Part shown: positions 53,396-62,578 of the stretch, piece after piece
Numbering within the stretch: the stretch's first letter is position 1
Layout of the letters: each line of letters starts with the position of its first letter
Source of the DNA: Ectothiorhodospira sp. BSL-9
GTDB taxonomy: Bacteria; Pseudomonadota; Gammaproteobacteria; Ectothiorhodospirales; Ectothiorhodospiraceae
DNA: 64,000 nucleotides
Direction: 5' to 3'
Assembly: GCF_001632845.1 (NCBI RefSeq)
Contig: NZ_CP011994.1
Span: 1,794,501 to 1,858,500 of the forward strand
Made by a program: the position numbers and the translations under genes
The notes under the pieces: generated by a model
The model's input: the letters and a program-made list of their open reading frames with translations, nothing else
What the model was told of the DNA's origin: nothing
The model's database searches: none

Positions 53396-55741
53396 ATGGA
53401 CAGGCTGGGGCTTCGCATCACATTGGCCATCGCCATCCCGGTGGTGGCCTTTCTCATCATGGCGGGTATCGCCCTGGGTGAGCGCGAGCGCATTGGTCGT
53501 GAAATGGCCGCGACCGGGGAGGTGGCCGCCCTCGCCACGGAGGGCAAGGCCCTGGTGCACGCCCTGCAGGATGAACGGGCCGATTCGGTGGGTTATCTCA
53601 GTGGTCTGGATAATGAATTCTGGTACATCCTGGAGGAGGCCCGTGACGCCACCGATGGACTGATCGGGCCGTTTCGGGAGCGGTGGCAGCAACTGGCCAG
53701 TGGGAATGAGGGCCTGCCGCCACACACCCTGCAGGGCCGGATGGATGAGGATCTGCGCAGCATGGCGCAAACCCGTGGCCTGGTGAACGAGCAGGTGTTG
53801 CACCCCCTGGAGGTGCTGCCGGCCTATGACCGACTGATTCAGCGGCTCATCCTGATGGTCTCTCACACCTCTCAAGCGCATGCCGACGCGCAGCTCACGG
53901 CGCTCTACAACGCTTACCGTCCCTTGTTGCTCCTCAAGGAGCATGCGGCTCGCGAGCGTGCCCTGGGAAATGCCTGGCTGGGAGCCTTTCATCCCGATCG
54001 GCGGGTGTTCCATGGTTTCCTGAGCAGCGTGGCCATTCAGGATCTGCAGCGTCAGCAGTTCATGTCCCTGGCCCCGCCGGGCCACCGTGATGCCCTGCTG
54101 GAGCTGGAATCCCTGCCGGCCCATCAGGAAATGCTGGCCGCCCGCGCGGCCATGATCAACCAGGGCTCTGCCGGCAGACCGGAGCATTTGAACGTCATGC
54201 GCTGGTATGGCATCACCCGCGAGCGCGTCCATCAATTGCGACAGATGGAACAGGACCTGGCCACCGAGATTCGCGCCGCCGCCGCACGGGCAGAGCGTGA
54301 GGCCCGTCGGGAGTTCATGGTCTTGCTGGGGATTGCGCTGATCCTGCTGCTGTCTACGGTGGCCCTTTCGGTGGCCATCGCCCGCGGTCTGCTCAAGCGC
54401 CATCGGGAACGTATTCAAGCCATGGAGCGGGTGGCCTGGCTGGCCCGCCACGACACCCTCACGGGCCTTCCTAACCGGAGTCATTTCACCGAGTGGCTGG
54501 AACAGCGGCTGGAGGCTGCGCGCCCTGGGGGGAGTTTCATGACCCTTTACCTCATGGATCTGCAGGGATTTTCGGAGGTCAACCGTATCTGGGGTGAAGC
54601 TGTCGCGGACCAGGTGCTGGTGCAGGTGACCGAGCGGATGCGTGGGGTGCTGTACCCGGACGCGCTGCTGGCACGCATCTACGGGGATCAGTTCGGCGTG
54701 GTGGTAGGGCCCTCTGAGCCCGCGGCGGGTCTGGATGCCGCCGAGGGTGGGGAGGCGTTCGCGCAGCGGTTGCTCGCCTGCCTGGATGAGCCTTTCCAGG
54801 TGGGGCGGCGGCGGATCGAAATGCGTGGCAACATCGGTGTGGTGGTCTGCCCGCCCTTTCCTCAGCATGCCTCGGAATTGCTGTCCGACGCCGGCTTTGC
54901 GGTGGAATACGCCAAGTCCAGTCCGCGCCAGCGCTACCGTCGCTTCGAACCCAGAATGCTGGAGCGGCATGCGGCCCTGGTGGATATGGATCGGGATCTG
55001 GAAAAGGCCCTGGAGCGGGGCGAGTTTCAGGTGCACTATCAGCCCAAGCTGGATCTGGAAACCGGTCGGGTCGTGAGCCTGGAGGCCCTGTTGCGCTGGT
55101 ATCACCCAAGGCGTGGTCTGGTGTCGCCGGACGAGTTCATCCCCCGGGCCGAGACCAACGGCACCATCATCGAGATCGGTGACTACGTCCTGCGCGTGGC
55201 CTGTGCACAGATGCATGCCTGGCGTCAGAGCCTTTGCCCGGACCTGACCGTGGGCGTGAACCTGGCCACCCTGCAACTCTATCAGGCCGATATCGTGGCA
55301 AGGGTGCGCCAGGCCCTGGCCGAGTCGGGTCTGCCGCCCGAGGCACTGGAGCTGGAACTGACCGAGACCGGCCTGATGGAGGACATGGACGCCGCCGCCG
55401 AGGCCCTGGAACGCCTGAGGGGCCTGGGGGTCAGCCTGTCCGTGGATGACTTTGGCACGGGCTATTCGTCACTGGCCTATCTGCGCCGCTTCCCCTTGCA
55501 GGGGTTGAAGCTGGACAAGCGCTTCGTCAGCGACCTGGAATCCAGCGACGAGTCACGCATGATTGCCTCGGCGGTGCTGGGATTGGCCCGAAGCCTGTCC
55601 TTGCGTTCCGTGGCCGAGGGTGTGGAAACCCAGGCCCAGGCCGACTGGCTGAGGGAGCGGGGTTGCCGGCTGGGGCAGGGATATCTGTATGCCCCAGACA
55701 TGTCCCCGGACGAATTCGTCCTCTGGTTGGGGCAGCGGTGA
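53396..55741 (+). CDS. NIT-sensor GGDEF-EAL protein with degenerate GGDEF
   Basis: 781-aa membrane receptor. A first helix (residues about 5-25), a periplasmic region resembling nitrate/nitrite-sensing (NIT) domains (LVHALQDERADSVGYLSG), and a second helix near 305-325 lead to GGDEF and EAL domains. The GGDEF motif is YGDQF (residues 429-433), so cyclase activity is unlikely. EAL starts at Glu563 and retains DDFGTGYSS (Asp684, Asp685), LKLDKRF and AEGVET, so it should hydrolyse cyclic di-GMP. ATG 53396 follows AAGGAGG; GTG 53369 lacks an SD. Confidence 0.87.
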   Translation: MDRLGLRITLAIAIPVVAFLIMAGIALGERERIGREMAATGEVAALATEGKALVHALQDERADSVGYLSGLDNEFWYILEEARDATDGLIGPFRERWQQLASGNEGLPPHTLQGRMDEDLRSMAQTRGLVNEQVLHPLEVLPAYDRLIQRLILMVSHTSQAHADAQLTALYNAYRPLLLLKEHAARERALGNAWLGAFHPDRRVFHGFLSSVAIQDLQRQQFMSLAPPGHRDALLELESLPAHQEMLAARAAMINQGSAGRPEHLNVMRWYGITRERVHQLRQMEQDLATEIRAAAARAEREARREFMVLLGIALILLLSTVALSVAIARGLLKRHRERIQAMERVAWLARHDTLTGLPNRSHFTEWLEQRLEAARPGGSFMTLYLMDLQGFSEVNRIWGEAVADQVLVQVTERMRGVLYPDALLARIYGDQFGVVVGPSEPAAGLDAAEGGEAFAQRLLACLDEPFQVGRRRIEMRGNIGVVVCPPFPQHASELLSDAGFAVEYAKSSPRQRYRRFEPRMLERHAALVDMDRDLEKALERGEFQVHYQPKLDLETGRVVSLEALLRWYHPRRGLVSPDEFIPRAETNGTIIEIGDYVLRVACAQMHAWRQSLCPDLTVGVNLATLQLYQADIVARVRQALAESGLPPEALELELTETGLMEDMDAAAEALERLRGLGVSLSVDDFGTGYSSLAYLRRFPLQGLKLDKRFVSDLESSDESRMIASAVLGLARSLSLRSVAEGVETQAQADWLRERGCRLGQGYLYAPDMSPDEFVLWLGQR

Positions 55742-55834
55742 TCTGAGCCGGTCGACCCTGGTGGGCTGCCGGCCACCCCCGGTAGCTGGAGCCCGGTGTT
55801 GACCATCGGCCTGTCCCTGCTGGCCCGTGGGTAT

Positions 55835-55863
55835 GTGACCCGTTCCTGAAGACTGAGTATGAT
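55835..55863 (+). promoter_or_regulatory. Candidate promoter for ubiX
   Basis: GTGACC (55835-55840) and TATGAT (55858-55863) are separated by 17 bp, within the 180-bp gap after the EAL gene and about 60 bp before the ubiX GTG. Confidence 0.45.
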
Positions 55864-55923
55864 GCAGGGATGGCTGTCCCGTTGCCGGGACCCGATCATT
55901 TCCTGCCTTTGAAGGAGTCCTAC

Positions 55924-56577
55924 GTGGCTGATACTCCCGGGACAGTGGCCCTGGCCATGACCGGCGCATCCGGTGCCCAATATGGCCTGCGTCTGTTGCA
56001 ATGCCTGCTGGATGCGGGTGTGCGGGTCTATCTCATGGTGTCCCGGCCCGCCCAGGTGGTGTTGAGCATGGAAACGGATCTGTCACTGCCGGGCAGACCC
56101 CGGGAGATGGAGCGCTTTCTCTCGGAACGTTTCGGAGCCGCTCCGGGGCAGTTGCAGGTCTTTGACCGGGAGCAGTGGACCGCCCCGGTAGCCAGTGGCT
56201 CTTCCCCACCCGATGCCATGGTGATCTGCCCCTGTACCACGGCCACCCTGGCGGCCGTGTCGGGCGGTGCCAGTCGCTCCCTGATCGAGCGCGCCGCCGA
56301 CGTGGCCCTGAAGGAGCGTCGCCGGCTGGTGCTGGTGGTGCGCGAGACGCCCTTCTCGGAGATTCATCTGGAACACATGCTGCGGCTGAGCCGCATGGGG
56401 GCCGTGATCCTGCCCGCCAATCCCGCCTTCTATCATCGGCCGCAGAGTGTGGATGACCTGGTGGATTTCATTGTCTCCCGGGTGCTGGATCATCTGGGGG
56501 TGCCCAACGCCCTGGTCCGCCGTTGGGGGCAGGATGCCGACCATGATACGGGCCGCGAGGCCGGGGGAGTGGAGTGA
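55924..56577 (+). CDS. ubiX: Flavin prenyltransferase UbiX
   Basis: Makes prenylated FMN, the cofactor of UbiD decarboxylases in ubiquinone synthesis. The 217-aa protein has VALAMTGASGAQYGLRLLQCLL at the N-terminus, MVICPCTTATLAAVSGGAS, and RLVLVVRETPFSEIHLEHMLRLSRMGAVILP. GTG 55924 is chosen because AAGGAG stands 7 nt upstream; the frame is open to 55870 but that ATG has no proper SD. The stop overlaps the next gene start. Confidence 0.93.
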   Translation: MADTPGTVALAMTGASGAQYGLRLLQCLLDAGVRVYLMVSRPAQVVLSMETDLSLPGRPREMERFLSERFGAAPGQLQVFDREQWTAPVASGSSPPDAMVICPCTTATLAAVSGGASRSLIERAADVALKERRRLVLVVRETPFSEIHLEHMLRLSRMGAVILPANPAFYHRPQSVDDLVDFIVSRVLDHLGVPNALVRRWGQDADHDTGREAGGVE

Positions 56578-57158
56578 TGGAACTGCCGCTGTTTCCGCTC
56601 AACACGGTGCTCTTCCCGGGCGGCGTGTTGCCGCTGCGGATCTTCGAGACCCGCTACATCGACATGGTGCGCCAGTGCATGCGTACCGAGAGTCCCTTTG
56701 GTGTCTGTCTGATCCGCGAGGGGCCGGAGGTGGCCGGGACGGCTCAGGTGCACACCATGGGCACCTGGGGGCGCATTGTCGATTGGGATCGCCGCGCCGA
56801 CGGATTGCTGGGGATCACGGTGATGGGTGAGAGCCGTTTCCGGGTGGAGACCACCTGGGCCCGCAAGGACCATCTGCTCATGGGGGAGGTGGAAGCAGTG
56901 GAGTGGCCACCTGAAGTCGGGCTGCCGGAGGAGTTTCTGCCCCTGTCGGGCCTGCTTCAGCGCCTGGTGGAACAGTTGCCGCCGCCTTATGGGTTGCTGC
57001 ATGGGCATTATGATCAGGCCGGCTGGGTGGGTGCCCGTCTGGCGGAGTTGATGCCCCTGGATCTGAAGGAAAAACAGGCCATGCTGGAGATGGATGATCA
57101 CCTGGCCCGCCTGTTCCGCCTGCGTGATGCCATGATGGGGTTGCAACTGCAGCCCTGA
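56577..57158 (+). CDS. LON substrate-binding (N-terminal) domain protein
   Basis: 193 aa composed of only the Lon N-terminal domain (LPLFPLNTVLFPGGVLPLRIFETRYIDMV, then GVCLIREG and the DDHLARLFRLRDAM tail). It has no ATPase or protease domain. Function of stand-alone forms is not settled. ATG 56577 shares its A with the ubiX stop; GTG 56574 is also in frame. The GGGGGAG SD supports ATG. Confidence 0.87.
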   Translation: MELPLFPLNTVLFPGGVLPLRIFETRYIDMVRQCMRTESPFGVCLIREGPEVAGTAQVHTMGTWGRIVDWDRRADGLLGITVMGESRFRVETTWARKDHLLMGEVEAVEWPPEVGLPEEFLPLSGLLQRLVEQLPPPYGLLHGHYDQAGWVGARLAELMPLDLKEKQAMLEMDDHLARLFRLRDAMMGLQLQP

Positions 57159-57246
57159 GCCTTCGGCTGGGTAAGGGCTTTACGTTGACAACGGGCCCCG
57201 GGGCCTGCATCGTGCCCGGCTCGATACCGACTCAGGAGGCCTGAAC

Positions 57247-57627
57247 ATGGCCGTCATTGATATTACCCAGGACCGCCTGGAGGCCGCGATCCGTGACAGC
57301 GGCACGCTGATCCTGGATTTCTGGGCCCCCTGGTGCGCCCCGTGCCGGGCCTTTGCCCCCATCTTCGAGGAGGCCTCCGAGCAGTTCCCCGACGTGGTGT
57401 TCGGCAAGGTGAACACCGAAGAGGAGCAGCAACTGGCGGCCTTGTTCCAGATCCGCTCCATCCCCACCCTGATGATCTTTCGAGAACAGATCATCGTCTT
57501 CAACCAGCCGGGCATGCTCTCGGCCAGTCAGCTCAATGAGGTATTGGAGAAGGTGGCCGCGCTGGACATGGATGACGTGCGCAGCAAGATGGAAACCGGA
57601 CCAGAGCCCGGCGAAGGTCAGGGCTGA
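57247..57627 (+). CDS. Thioredoxin-like protein
   Basis: 126 aa with thioredoxin fold and active site WCAPC (residues about 29-33) in LILDFWAPWCAPCRAFAPIF, plus the cis-Pro in IRSIPTLMIF. The CAPC pair differs from thioredoxin 1 (CGPC) and should shift its redox potential. An acidic 20-residue tail follows. AGGAGG precedes ATG 57247. The upstream gap holds TTGACA at 57185 and a palindrome GGCCCCGGGGCC (57194-57205), but no matching -10. Confidence 0.9.
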   Translation: MAVIDITQDRLEAAIRDSGTLILDFWAPWCAPCRAFAPIFEEASEQFPDVVFGKVNTEEEQQLAALFQIRSIPTLMIFREQIIVFNQPGMLSASQLNEVLEKVAALDMDDVRSKMETGPEPGEGQG

Positions 57628-58422
57628 TCAGCCCCCGACCCCGATCATCCTCAAGCCCAGCCCGATCAGCAGCAGGGCAAACACCCGCCGCACGAGTTTC
57701 ACCGGCAGGCGGTGAGTAAGCCAGGCGCCGACGCGGGCAGTGAAAAAGGCCGCTAAGGCGATGCCGGCAAAGGCCGGCCAGTGCACATAACCACTGCTGA
57801 AGGCGGGTAGCGCGGCGTGCCCCCAGCCGTGAATCATGAATCCGGCAGTGCCCGCCAGGGCGATGGGCAGGCCGGTAGCTGCGGCGGTGGCGATGGCCTG
57901 GCGCAGATGGATATTGAACCACACCATGAAGGGCACCATCAGGGTGCCGCCGCCAATGCCCAGCAGGGCCGACACCCCACCGATCATCCCACCGCCGGTG
58001 TTGAGCACGGCAGGTCCGGGTAGCCGTCTGCCCGGTCTTGGCGGCAGGCTCATGAGCAGATAAAGCCCCATCAGGATCTCGAACACCCCGAAGACCTGAC
58101 GCAGCATGACGGCGCTCATGAATTCTGCCAGAGTGGCCCCGGCCAGGGCGCCGAGCATGACGCCGGGCGCCATCTGCCGGATCACCTGCCACTGTACGGC
58201 GCCGTGACGATGATGCGCCAGGGTGGAGGCGATGGCGGTGGGGATGATGGTGGCCAGGGAGGTGCCGATGGCCAGGTGGGTGATGATGCCACTGTCCACC
58301 TGCTGGCGTGTGAACAGCCACACCAGCACCGGCACGATGATCAGGCCGCCGCCCACCCCCAGGAGGCCCGCCACCACGCCGGTGAAGGCTCCCAGTGCCA
58401 GGTAGGCGACGATATCCCACAT
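57628..58422 (-). CDS. TauE/SafE-family sulfite or organosulfur exporter
   Basis: 264-aa membrane protein with about eight helices and the repeated family motif (GVVAGLLGVGGGLIIVPVLVW near the N-terminus; GVSALLGIGGGTLMVPFMVW in the second half). Relatives move sulfite, sulfoacetate or other sulfur anions; the substrate is not shown here. ATG 58422 lies seven bases after a very strong hairpin and has no separate SD. It abuts the convergent thioredoxin-like gene with no gap. Confidence 0.88.
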   Translation of the reverse strand: MWDIVAYLALGAFTGVVAGLLGVGGGLIIVPVLVWLFTRQQVDSGIITHLAIGTSLATIIPTAIASTLAHHRHGAVQWQVIRQMAPGVMLGALAGATLAEFMSAVMLRQVFGVFEILMGLYLLMSLPPRPGRRLPGPAVLNTGGGMIGGVSALLGIGGGTLMVPFMVWFNIHLRQAIATAAATGLPIALAGTAGFMIHGWGHAALPAFSSGYVHWPAFAGIALAAFFTARVGAWLTHRLPVKLVRRVFALLLIGLGLRMIGVGG

Positions 58423-58429
58423 ATCATGA

Positions 58430-58451
58430 ACCCGGGGGAAAACCCCCGGGT
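58430..58451 (-). terminator. Strong hairpin between hemL and the tauE-like gene
   Basis: ACCCGGGGG (58430-58438) and CCCCCGGGT (58443-58451) form a perfect 9-bp GC stem with an AAAA loop (TTTT on the minus strand). No U-tract follows. It could end the hemL message or hide the ribosome entry site of the next gene. Confidence 0.5.
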
Positions 58452-58463
58452 ATCAGCCTGGGC

Positions 58464-59744
58464 TTAAAGGCTTTGCAGCACTTCGCCCGCCTTGCGGATG
58501 GTTTCTTCCAGGTCCTCGGCGCTGTGGGCGGCAGAGAGGAAGCCGGCCTCGAAGGCAGAGGGTGCCAGGTAAACGCCCTTGTCCAGCATGGCATGGAAGA
58601 ACTTGCCGAAGCGCTCCGTGTCGCAACGCCCCACTTCCTGGAAGTTGCCCACCTGGGGCTGATCGGTGAAGAACAGACCGAACATGCCGCCCACGCGATT
58701 GGCGGTCATGGGGACGCCGGCCTTCTTCGCCTCATCCAGGATGCCATTGACCAGGGTTTCCGTCTTGGCGGCCAGATCGTCGTGGAAACCCGGTGCGGAG
58801 AGGATCTCCAGGGTCTTCAGGCCCGCCGTCATGGCGATGGGGTTACCGGAGAGCGTGCCCGCCTGGTACACGGGGCCCAGCGGTGACATGTATTCCATCA
58901 CCTGGCGACGACCGCCCACGGCACCCACCGGCATGCCGCCGCCGATGACCTTACCCAGGGTGGTCAGGTCGGGCTTGACGTTGTACAGGGCCTGGGCGCA
59001 GCCCAGTGCCACACGGAAGCCGGTCATCACTTCGTCGAAGATCAGCAGGGCACCGTGGTCGTCACAGACGCTGCGCAGGCCTTCCAGGAAGCCCGGCGCT
59101 GGTGGCACGCAGTTCATGTTGCCGGCCACCGGTTCCACGATGATGCAGGCGATCTCGTTGCCGTACTGGGAGAAGACTTCCCGCACCTGCTCGATGTCGT
59201 TGAAGCTCACCGTGAGGGTGTGTTCCGCCAGGGAGGCGGGTACGCCGGGGGAGTTGGGCACGCCCAGGGTCAGGGCCCCGGAGCCGGCCTTTACCAGCAG
59301 TGAATCGCTGTGGCCGTGATAGCAACCCTCGAACTTGAGGATCTTGTCCCGCCCGGTGAAACCGCGTGCCAGGCGGATGGCGCTCATGGTGGCTTCCGAG
59401 CCGGAGCTGGTCATGCGCACCATCTCCATGGATGGCACCAGTTCGCAGACCCGGTCGGCCATTTCCGTCTCGATGGCGGTGGGTGCGCCGAAGGACAGGC
59501 CGTTGAGAGCGGCTTCACGCACTGCGGCGATGACTTCCGGGTGGGCGTGGCCGACGATCATCGGACCCCAGGAACCGACGTAGTCGATGTAGCGTTTGCC
59601 GTCGGCGTCGTACATGTAGGCGCCCTGGGCACGTTCGACGAAGACGGGGTCGCCACCGACGCCCTTGAAGGCGCGGACCGGCGAGTTGACGCCACCGGGG
59701 ATGTGCTTCTGGGCTGCCTGGAAGAGATCGTGGGATTTTGTCAT
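58464..59744 (-). CDS. hemL: Glutamate-1-semialdehyde 2,1-aminomutase
   Basis: PLP enzyme that converts glutamate-1-semialdehyde to 5-aminolevulinate, the partner of HemA. The 426-aa length equals E. coli HemL. Signatures are [56 protein letters not shown] and the PLP Lys in [16 protein letters not shown] set ATG 59744; the frame runs on to 59951 but upstream residues overlap thiE and are not conserved. Confidence 0.96.
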   Translation of the reverse strand: MTKSHDLFQAAQKHIPGGVNSPVRAFKGVGGDPVFVERAQGAYMYDADGKRYIDYVGSWGPMIVGHAHPEVIAAVREAALNGLSFGAPTAIETEMADRVCELVPSMEMVRMTSSGSEATMSAIRLARGFTGRDKILKFEGCYHGHSDSLLVKAGSGALTLGVPNSPGVPASLAEHTLTVSFNDIEQVREVFSQYGNEIACIIVEPVAGNMNCVPPAPGFLEGLRSVCDDHGALLIFDEVMTGFRVALGCAQALYNVKPDLTTLGKVIGGGMPVGAVGGRRQVMEYMSPLGPVYQAGTLSGNPIAMTAGLKTLEILSAPGFHDDLAAKTETLVNGILDEAKKAGVPMTANRVGGMFGLFFTDQPQVGNFQEVGRCDTERFGKFFHAMLDKGVYLAPSAFEAGFLSAAHSAEDLEETIRKAGEVLQSL

Positions 59745-59806
59745 GGGGTGATCTTTCGCTTGTTGGGCTTGGTGAAAGTGACTGGGCAAAACCTTGAAGG
59801 GGGACA

Positions 59807-59834
59807 AGATACTCGATCTGGATGTCCCTGCAAA
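59807..59834 (-). promoter_or_regulatory. Candidate promoter for hemL
   Basis: On the minus strand TTGCAG (59834-59829) and TATCTT (59812-59807) are 16 bp apart in the 136-bp thiE-hemL gap, about 60 bp before the hemL ATG. Confidence 0.35.
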
Positions 59835-59880
59835 ACCGGGGGCAAGCCGCACGCCCCTGGAACCGGGTTCGGTCGGTGGG

Positions 59881-60558
59881 TCAGGTGCAACCTTCCGCGC
59901 GTGCCATGGCGGCAATCCGCGCCGCGCCGGCCCGCACATCGGTGGCGCCAAATACGCCCTGGATCACCGCCGCCATATGGGCCCCGGCCTGGAAGACCTG
60001 CCCGGCGTTTTGCTCGGTGATGCCGCCGATAGCAGCAATGGGCAGGTGCAGTTCCGATCGTGCACGGCTCAGCAGCGACAGCGGCGCGTGCACCGCCTGG
60101 GGCTTGGTGGAGGAGGGGAAGACCGAGCCAAAGGCCACGTAATCGGCGCCCTGTTCCTGGGCCTCGTGGGCCAGGTCCAGACGGTTGTAGCAGGATACGC
60201 CGATGATGGCCTGGGCTCCCAGGCGCTCCCGGGCGAGCCCCAGGGGGCTGTCTTCCAGGCCTATGTGTACGCCATGGGCACCGCAGGCCCGGGCCAGCTC
60301 CACGTCGTCGTTGATGATGAGCAGGGCTCCGTGTTCCTGGCACAGGGACAGCAGAGCCCGGGCCTCGCTCAGGCGGCGCGAATGATCCGTGGTCTTGTCC
60401 CGGTATTGCACCACCCGGGCGCCGCCGTCCAGGGCCTGACCCACCATCGTTTGAAGCTGTGCGCCCAGGTCGGCGGGGGTGATCACGTACAGGCCGACGA
60501 GGCCCGTGTGGAGAGGGGTGGCTTCAGTCGGCATGGTGGGTCTGTTTGTCGCTGTCAT
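59881..60558 (-). CDS. thiE: Thiamine-phosphate synthase
   Basis: Joins HMP-PP and the thiazole phosphate to thiamine phosphate. The 225-aa TIM barrel has [51 protein letters not shown] and the phosphate-binding [14 protein letters not shown] 60558 overlaps thiD by 35 bp and has GGAG 10 nt upstream; ATG 60534 is an alternative without SD. Confidence 0.94.
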   Translation of the reverse strand: MTATNRPTMPTEATPLHTGLVGLYVITPADLGAQLQTMVGQALDGGARVVQYRDKTTDHSRRLSEARALLSLCQEHGALLIINDDVELARACGAHGVHIGLEDSPLGLARERLGAQAIIGVSCYNRLDLAHEAQEQGADYVAFGSVFPSSTKPQAVHAPLSLLSRARSELHLPIAAIGGITEQNAGQVFQAGAHMAAVIQGVFGATDVRAGAARIAAMARAEGCT

Positions 60559-61360
60559 CCTCGATGTTCTCTCCAGCCCAGAACAGTCGATTGGGGATCA
60601 TCTGTCCCATGCCCAGGCGGTGGGCGTGGCGCAGGGTATTCCAGGTGTAGTTCAAGCCTTCGTGCACGGCGGCACTGGGGACGGTGCCCTGGGCCAGCAG
60701 GGCAGCGATGGCCGAGGAGAGGGTGCAACCCGAGCCATGGAACTGACCCTCCAGGCGATCCACGGTGAAGGTGTCCAGGCGGCGATGATTGCCGTACAGG
60801 GTGTTGTGCACCTTGCCGGTCTTTTCGTGGGTGCCGGTAATGAGCACGTATTCCGTGCCCTGATCCAGCAACGACATGGCGCAGGCGTCCAGGGTGTCCG
60901 AGCCCGTGGCCAGGGTGCGGGCTTCCAGGCTGTTGGGCGTCATGATGGTGGTGAATGGGGCCAGCAGGGTCAGGATGCCGTCGATGATTTCCTCGTCGGC
61001 CAGTGCGGTGCCGCTGCCGGAGGCCAGCACCGGATCCAGCACTACCGGAAGATCCGGGTAGTCGCTCAGCAGGGTGTGTACCGCCTGCACCGCCTCGATG
61101 GACCCCAGCAGGCCGATCTTGATGGCCGCCACCGGCATGTCTTCCAGCACGGCCCGGGCCTGGTGGATGATGAGTTCCGCGTCCAGGGGGGCGAAACCCA
61201 TCACCCTGGCGGTGTCCTGCACCGTGATGGCGGTGATCACGGGCGCGGGATGGCAGCCCATGCTGATGATGGATTCGATGTCTGCCTGGATGCCGGCACC
61301 ACCGGTGGGATCGTTGCCCGCCAGGGTCATGACGACGGGAACCGATGGCTGATCGATCAT
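60524..61360 (-). CDS. thiD: Hydroxymethylpyrimidine/phosphomethylpyrimidine kinase
   Basis: Ribokinase-like enzyme that phosphorylates HMP twice for thiamine synthesis. 278 aa with TLAGNDPTGGAGIQADIES near the N-terminus, VVLDPVLASGSG, and the C-terminal GSGCTLSSAIAALLAQG anion hole. It is translated together with thiE (35-bp overlap) and divergent from the rubredoxin gene. Confidence 0.95.
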   Translation of the reverse strand: MIDQPSVPVVMTLAGNDPTGGAGIQADIESIISMGCHPAPVITAITVQDTARVMGFAPLDAELIIHQARAVLEDMPVAAIKIGLLGSIEAVQAVHTLLSDYPDLPVVLDPVLASGSGTALADEEIIDGILTLLAPFTTIMTPNSLEARTLATGSDTLDACAMSLLDQGTEYVLITGTHEKTGKVHNTLYGNHRRLDTFTVDRLEGQFHGSGCTLSSAIAALLAQGTVPSAAVHEGLNYTWNTLRHAHRLGMGQMIPNRLFWAGENIEDDSDKQTHHAD

Positions 61361-61449
61361 GCTAAGCTCCCCAACTTGATTTGATCACAGTGTACCACCT
61401 GGCCATGCCACCTCATTGCGGGTTGGCCGTCATCGGAGGAGTGTCAGCG

Positions 61450-61614
61450 ATGAAAAAATATCAATGCGTGATCTGTGGGTTCATCTACGATGAGGCAGAG
61501 GGAGTGCCTGATGATGGCATCCCGCCTGGCACCGTGTGGGCCGACGTGCCTGATGACTGGGTCTGCCCGGAATGCGGTGCGACCAAGTCCGATTTCGAGG
61601 AAATGGCTTCCTGA
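61450..61614 (+). CDS. Rubredoxin
   Basis: 54-aa iron protein with the two knuckles CVICGFIYD and [11 protein letters not shown] that bind one Fe by four Cys. The conserved [19 protein letters not shown] links them. It serves as a one-electron carrier. ATG 61450 with GGAGGAG upstream is clear; in-frame ATG codons from 61381 precede it but lie in the promoter region shared with thiD. Confidence 0.96.
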   Translation: MKKYQCVICGFIYDEAEGVPDDGIPPGTVWADVPDDWVCPECGATKSDFEEMAS

Positions 61615-61658
61615 CCCGTTAAGGGTGAAACCGGCACTCCCGTGGGCGGGGTTTCCTC

Positions 61659-61683
61659 TGTGGGAGCGGGCCTCGCCCGCGAA
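61659..61683. repeat. REP-like palindromic element
   Basis: TGTGGGAGCGGGCCTCGCCC continues with GCGAA; the centre GCGGGC-CTC-GCCCGC (61666-61680) is a hairpin. This closely resembles the extragenic REP elements common in Pseudomonas and some other gammaproteobacteria. It lies between convergent rubredoxin and HAD genes. An inverted CCCACAG at 61730-61736 may belong to a second copy. Confidence 0.6.
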
Positions 61684-61748
61684 GGGGGGGGCACCAGGCC
61701 GGGCGCAGCGATTCCCTGACAGGCCAGCCCCCACAGGGAGCCCGGTGT

Positions 61749-62414
61749 TCAGGCGGTATCGCGCAGCGAGATCTGCTTCCAGCCTCGGGCCCGGGCAGTG
61801 TCTGCCAGGATCTCGTCGGGATCCACGGCCACGGGGTATGCCACCCGCTCCAGCAGCGGCAGGTCGTTGTGGGAGTCGCTGTAGAACCAGCTGCCGTCCA
61901 GTGCCCGGCCGGGCTGGGAGTTGAGCCACTGTTCCAGGCGGGTGACCTTGCCTCCCTGGAAGCAGGGCACGCCCTTGAGTTCACCGGTATAGCGACCGTC
62001 CTCGAAGTGGGGCTCGGTGGCCAGCAGGTGCTCCACGCCCAGCAGGCGGGCGATGGGTTCGGTAACAAAGCGGTTGGTGGCCGTGATGATCACCAGTTCA
62101 TCGCCAGCCTCCCGGTGCTCCGTGAGCAGGTGCTCGGCGCCCGGAGCAATCATGGGCTTGATGCGCTCGTGAATGAACTGCTCCCGCCATCCCTGCAGTT
62201 GATCCAGCGGGTGAGCGGCCAGAGGCGCGAAGGAGAAACGGCAGAATTCCAGAATATCCAGGGTGCCGGCCTTATACTGCTCGTAGAAGCGGTGGTTGAG
62301 TTCCTCGTATTCGCTTCGGTCCACGATGCCCAGATCCACCAGAAACTGGCCCCATTCGTGGTCGCTGTCTCCTGCCAGCAGGGTGTTGTCCAGGTCGAAC
62401 AGGGCGAGGCTCAC
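61749..62414 (-). CDS. HAD-IB family phosphatase (SerB-like)
   Basis: 221-aa HAD hydrolase with the nucleophile motif ALFDLDNTLLAGDSD at the N-terminus, the Thr/Ser motif VIITATNRF, and the acidic motif YSDSHNDLPLLERV. It is in the group that includes phosphoserine phosphatase and other small-molecule phosphatases; the substrate is unknown. GTG 62414 is preferred, as AAGGAG is 6 nt upstream; the open frame to 62480 encodes a His-rich tail without homology. Confidence 0.9.
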   Translation of the reverse strand: MSLALFDLDNTLLAGDSDHEWGQFLVDLGIVDRSEYEELNHRFYEQYKAGTLDILEFCRFSFAPLAAHPLDQLQGWREQFIHERIKPMIAPGAEHLLTEHREAGDELVIITATNRFVTEPIARLLGVEHLLATEPHFEDGRYTGELKGVPCFQGGKVTRLEQWLNSQPGRALDGSWFYSDSHNDLPLLERVAYPVAVDPDEILADTARARGWKQISLRDTA

Positions 62415-62578
62415 AGGGTTCTCCTTGTGGTGATGATGGGGGGCATGTGATGTTAACTGATCCGGGTGCCCTGCTGCCACGCGCGGCGGTTTATCCGCCG
62501 GGATTGTATGTTATTTGCCGATCCGCCTCGCTTATGGAAAAATGCAGGGCAACGAACGGCTTTCAGGTGGCTGCGTAA
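62415..62578. other. Divergent gap HAD phosphatase / rppH
   Basis: 164 bp. No repeats and no clear promoter pair were seen, though both genes must start transcription here. Confidence 0.3.

Noticed and set aside
52505-55276. 923-codon minus-strand frame across the RND pump and EAL gene
   Set aside because: Crosses the boundary of two well-supported plus-strand genes and resembles no protein family; codon-bias artefact.
57185-57213. TTGACA-based promoter before the thioredoxin-like gene
   Set aside because: The -35 is perfect but no -10-like hexamer lies at 16-18 bp; left as a remark only.
61370-61410. FNR- or CRP-like box TTGATTTGATCA in the thiD/rubredoxin gap
   Set aside because: Half-sites are too close (TT spacer) to form a proper TTGAT-N4-ATCAA site; probably chance.
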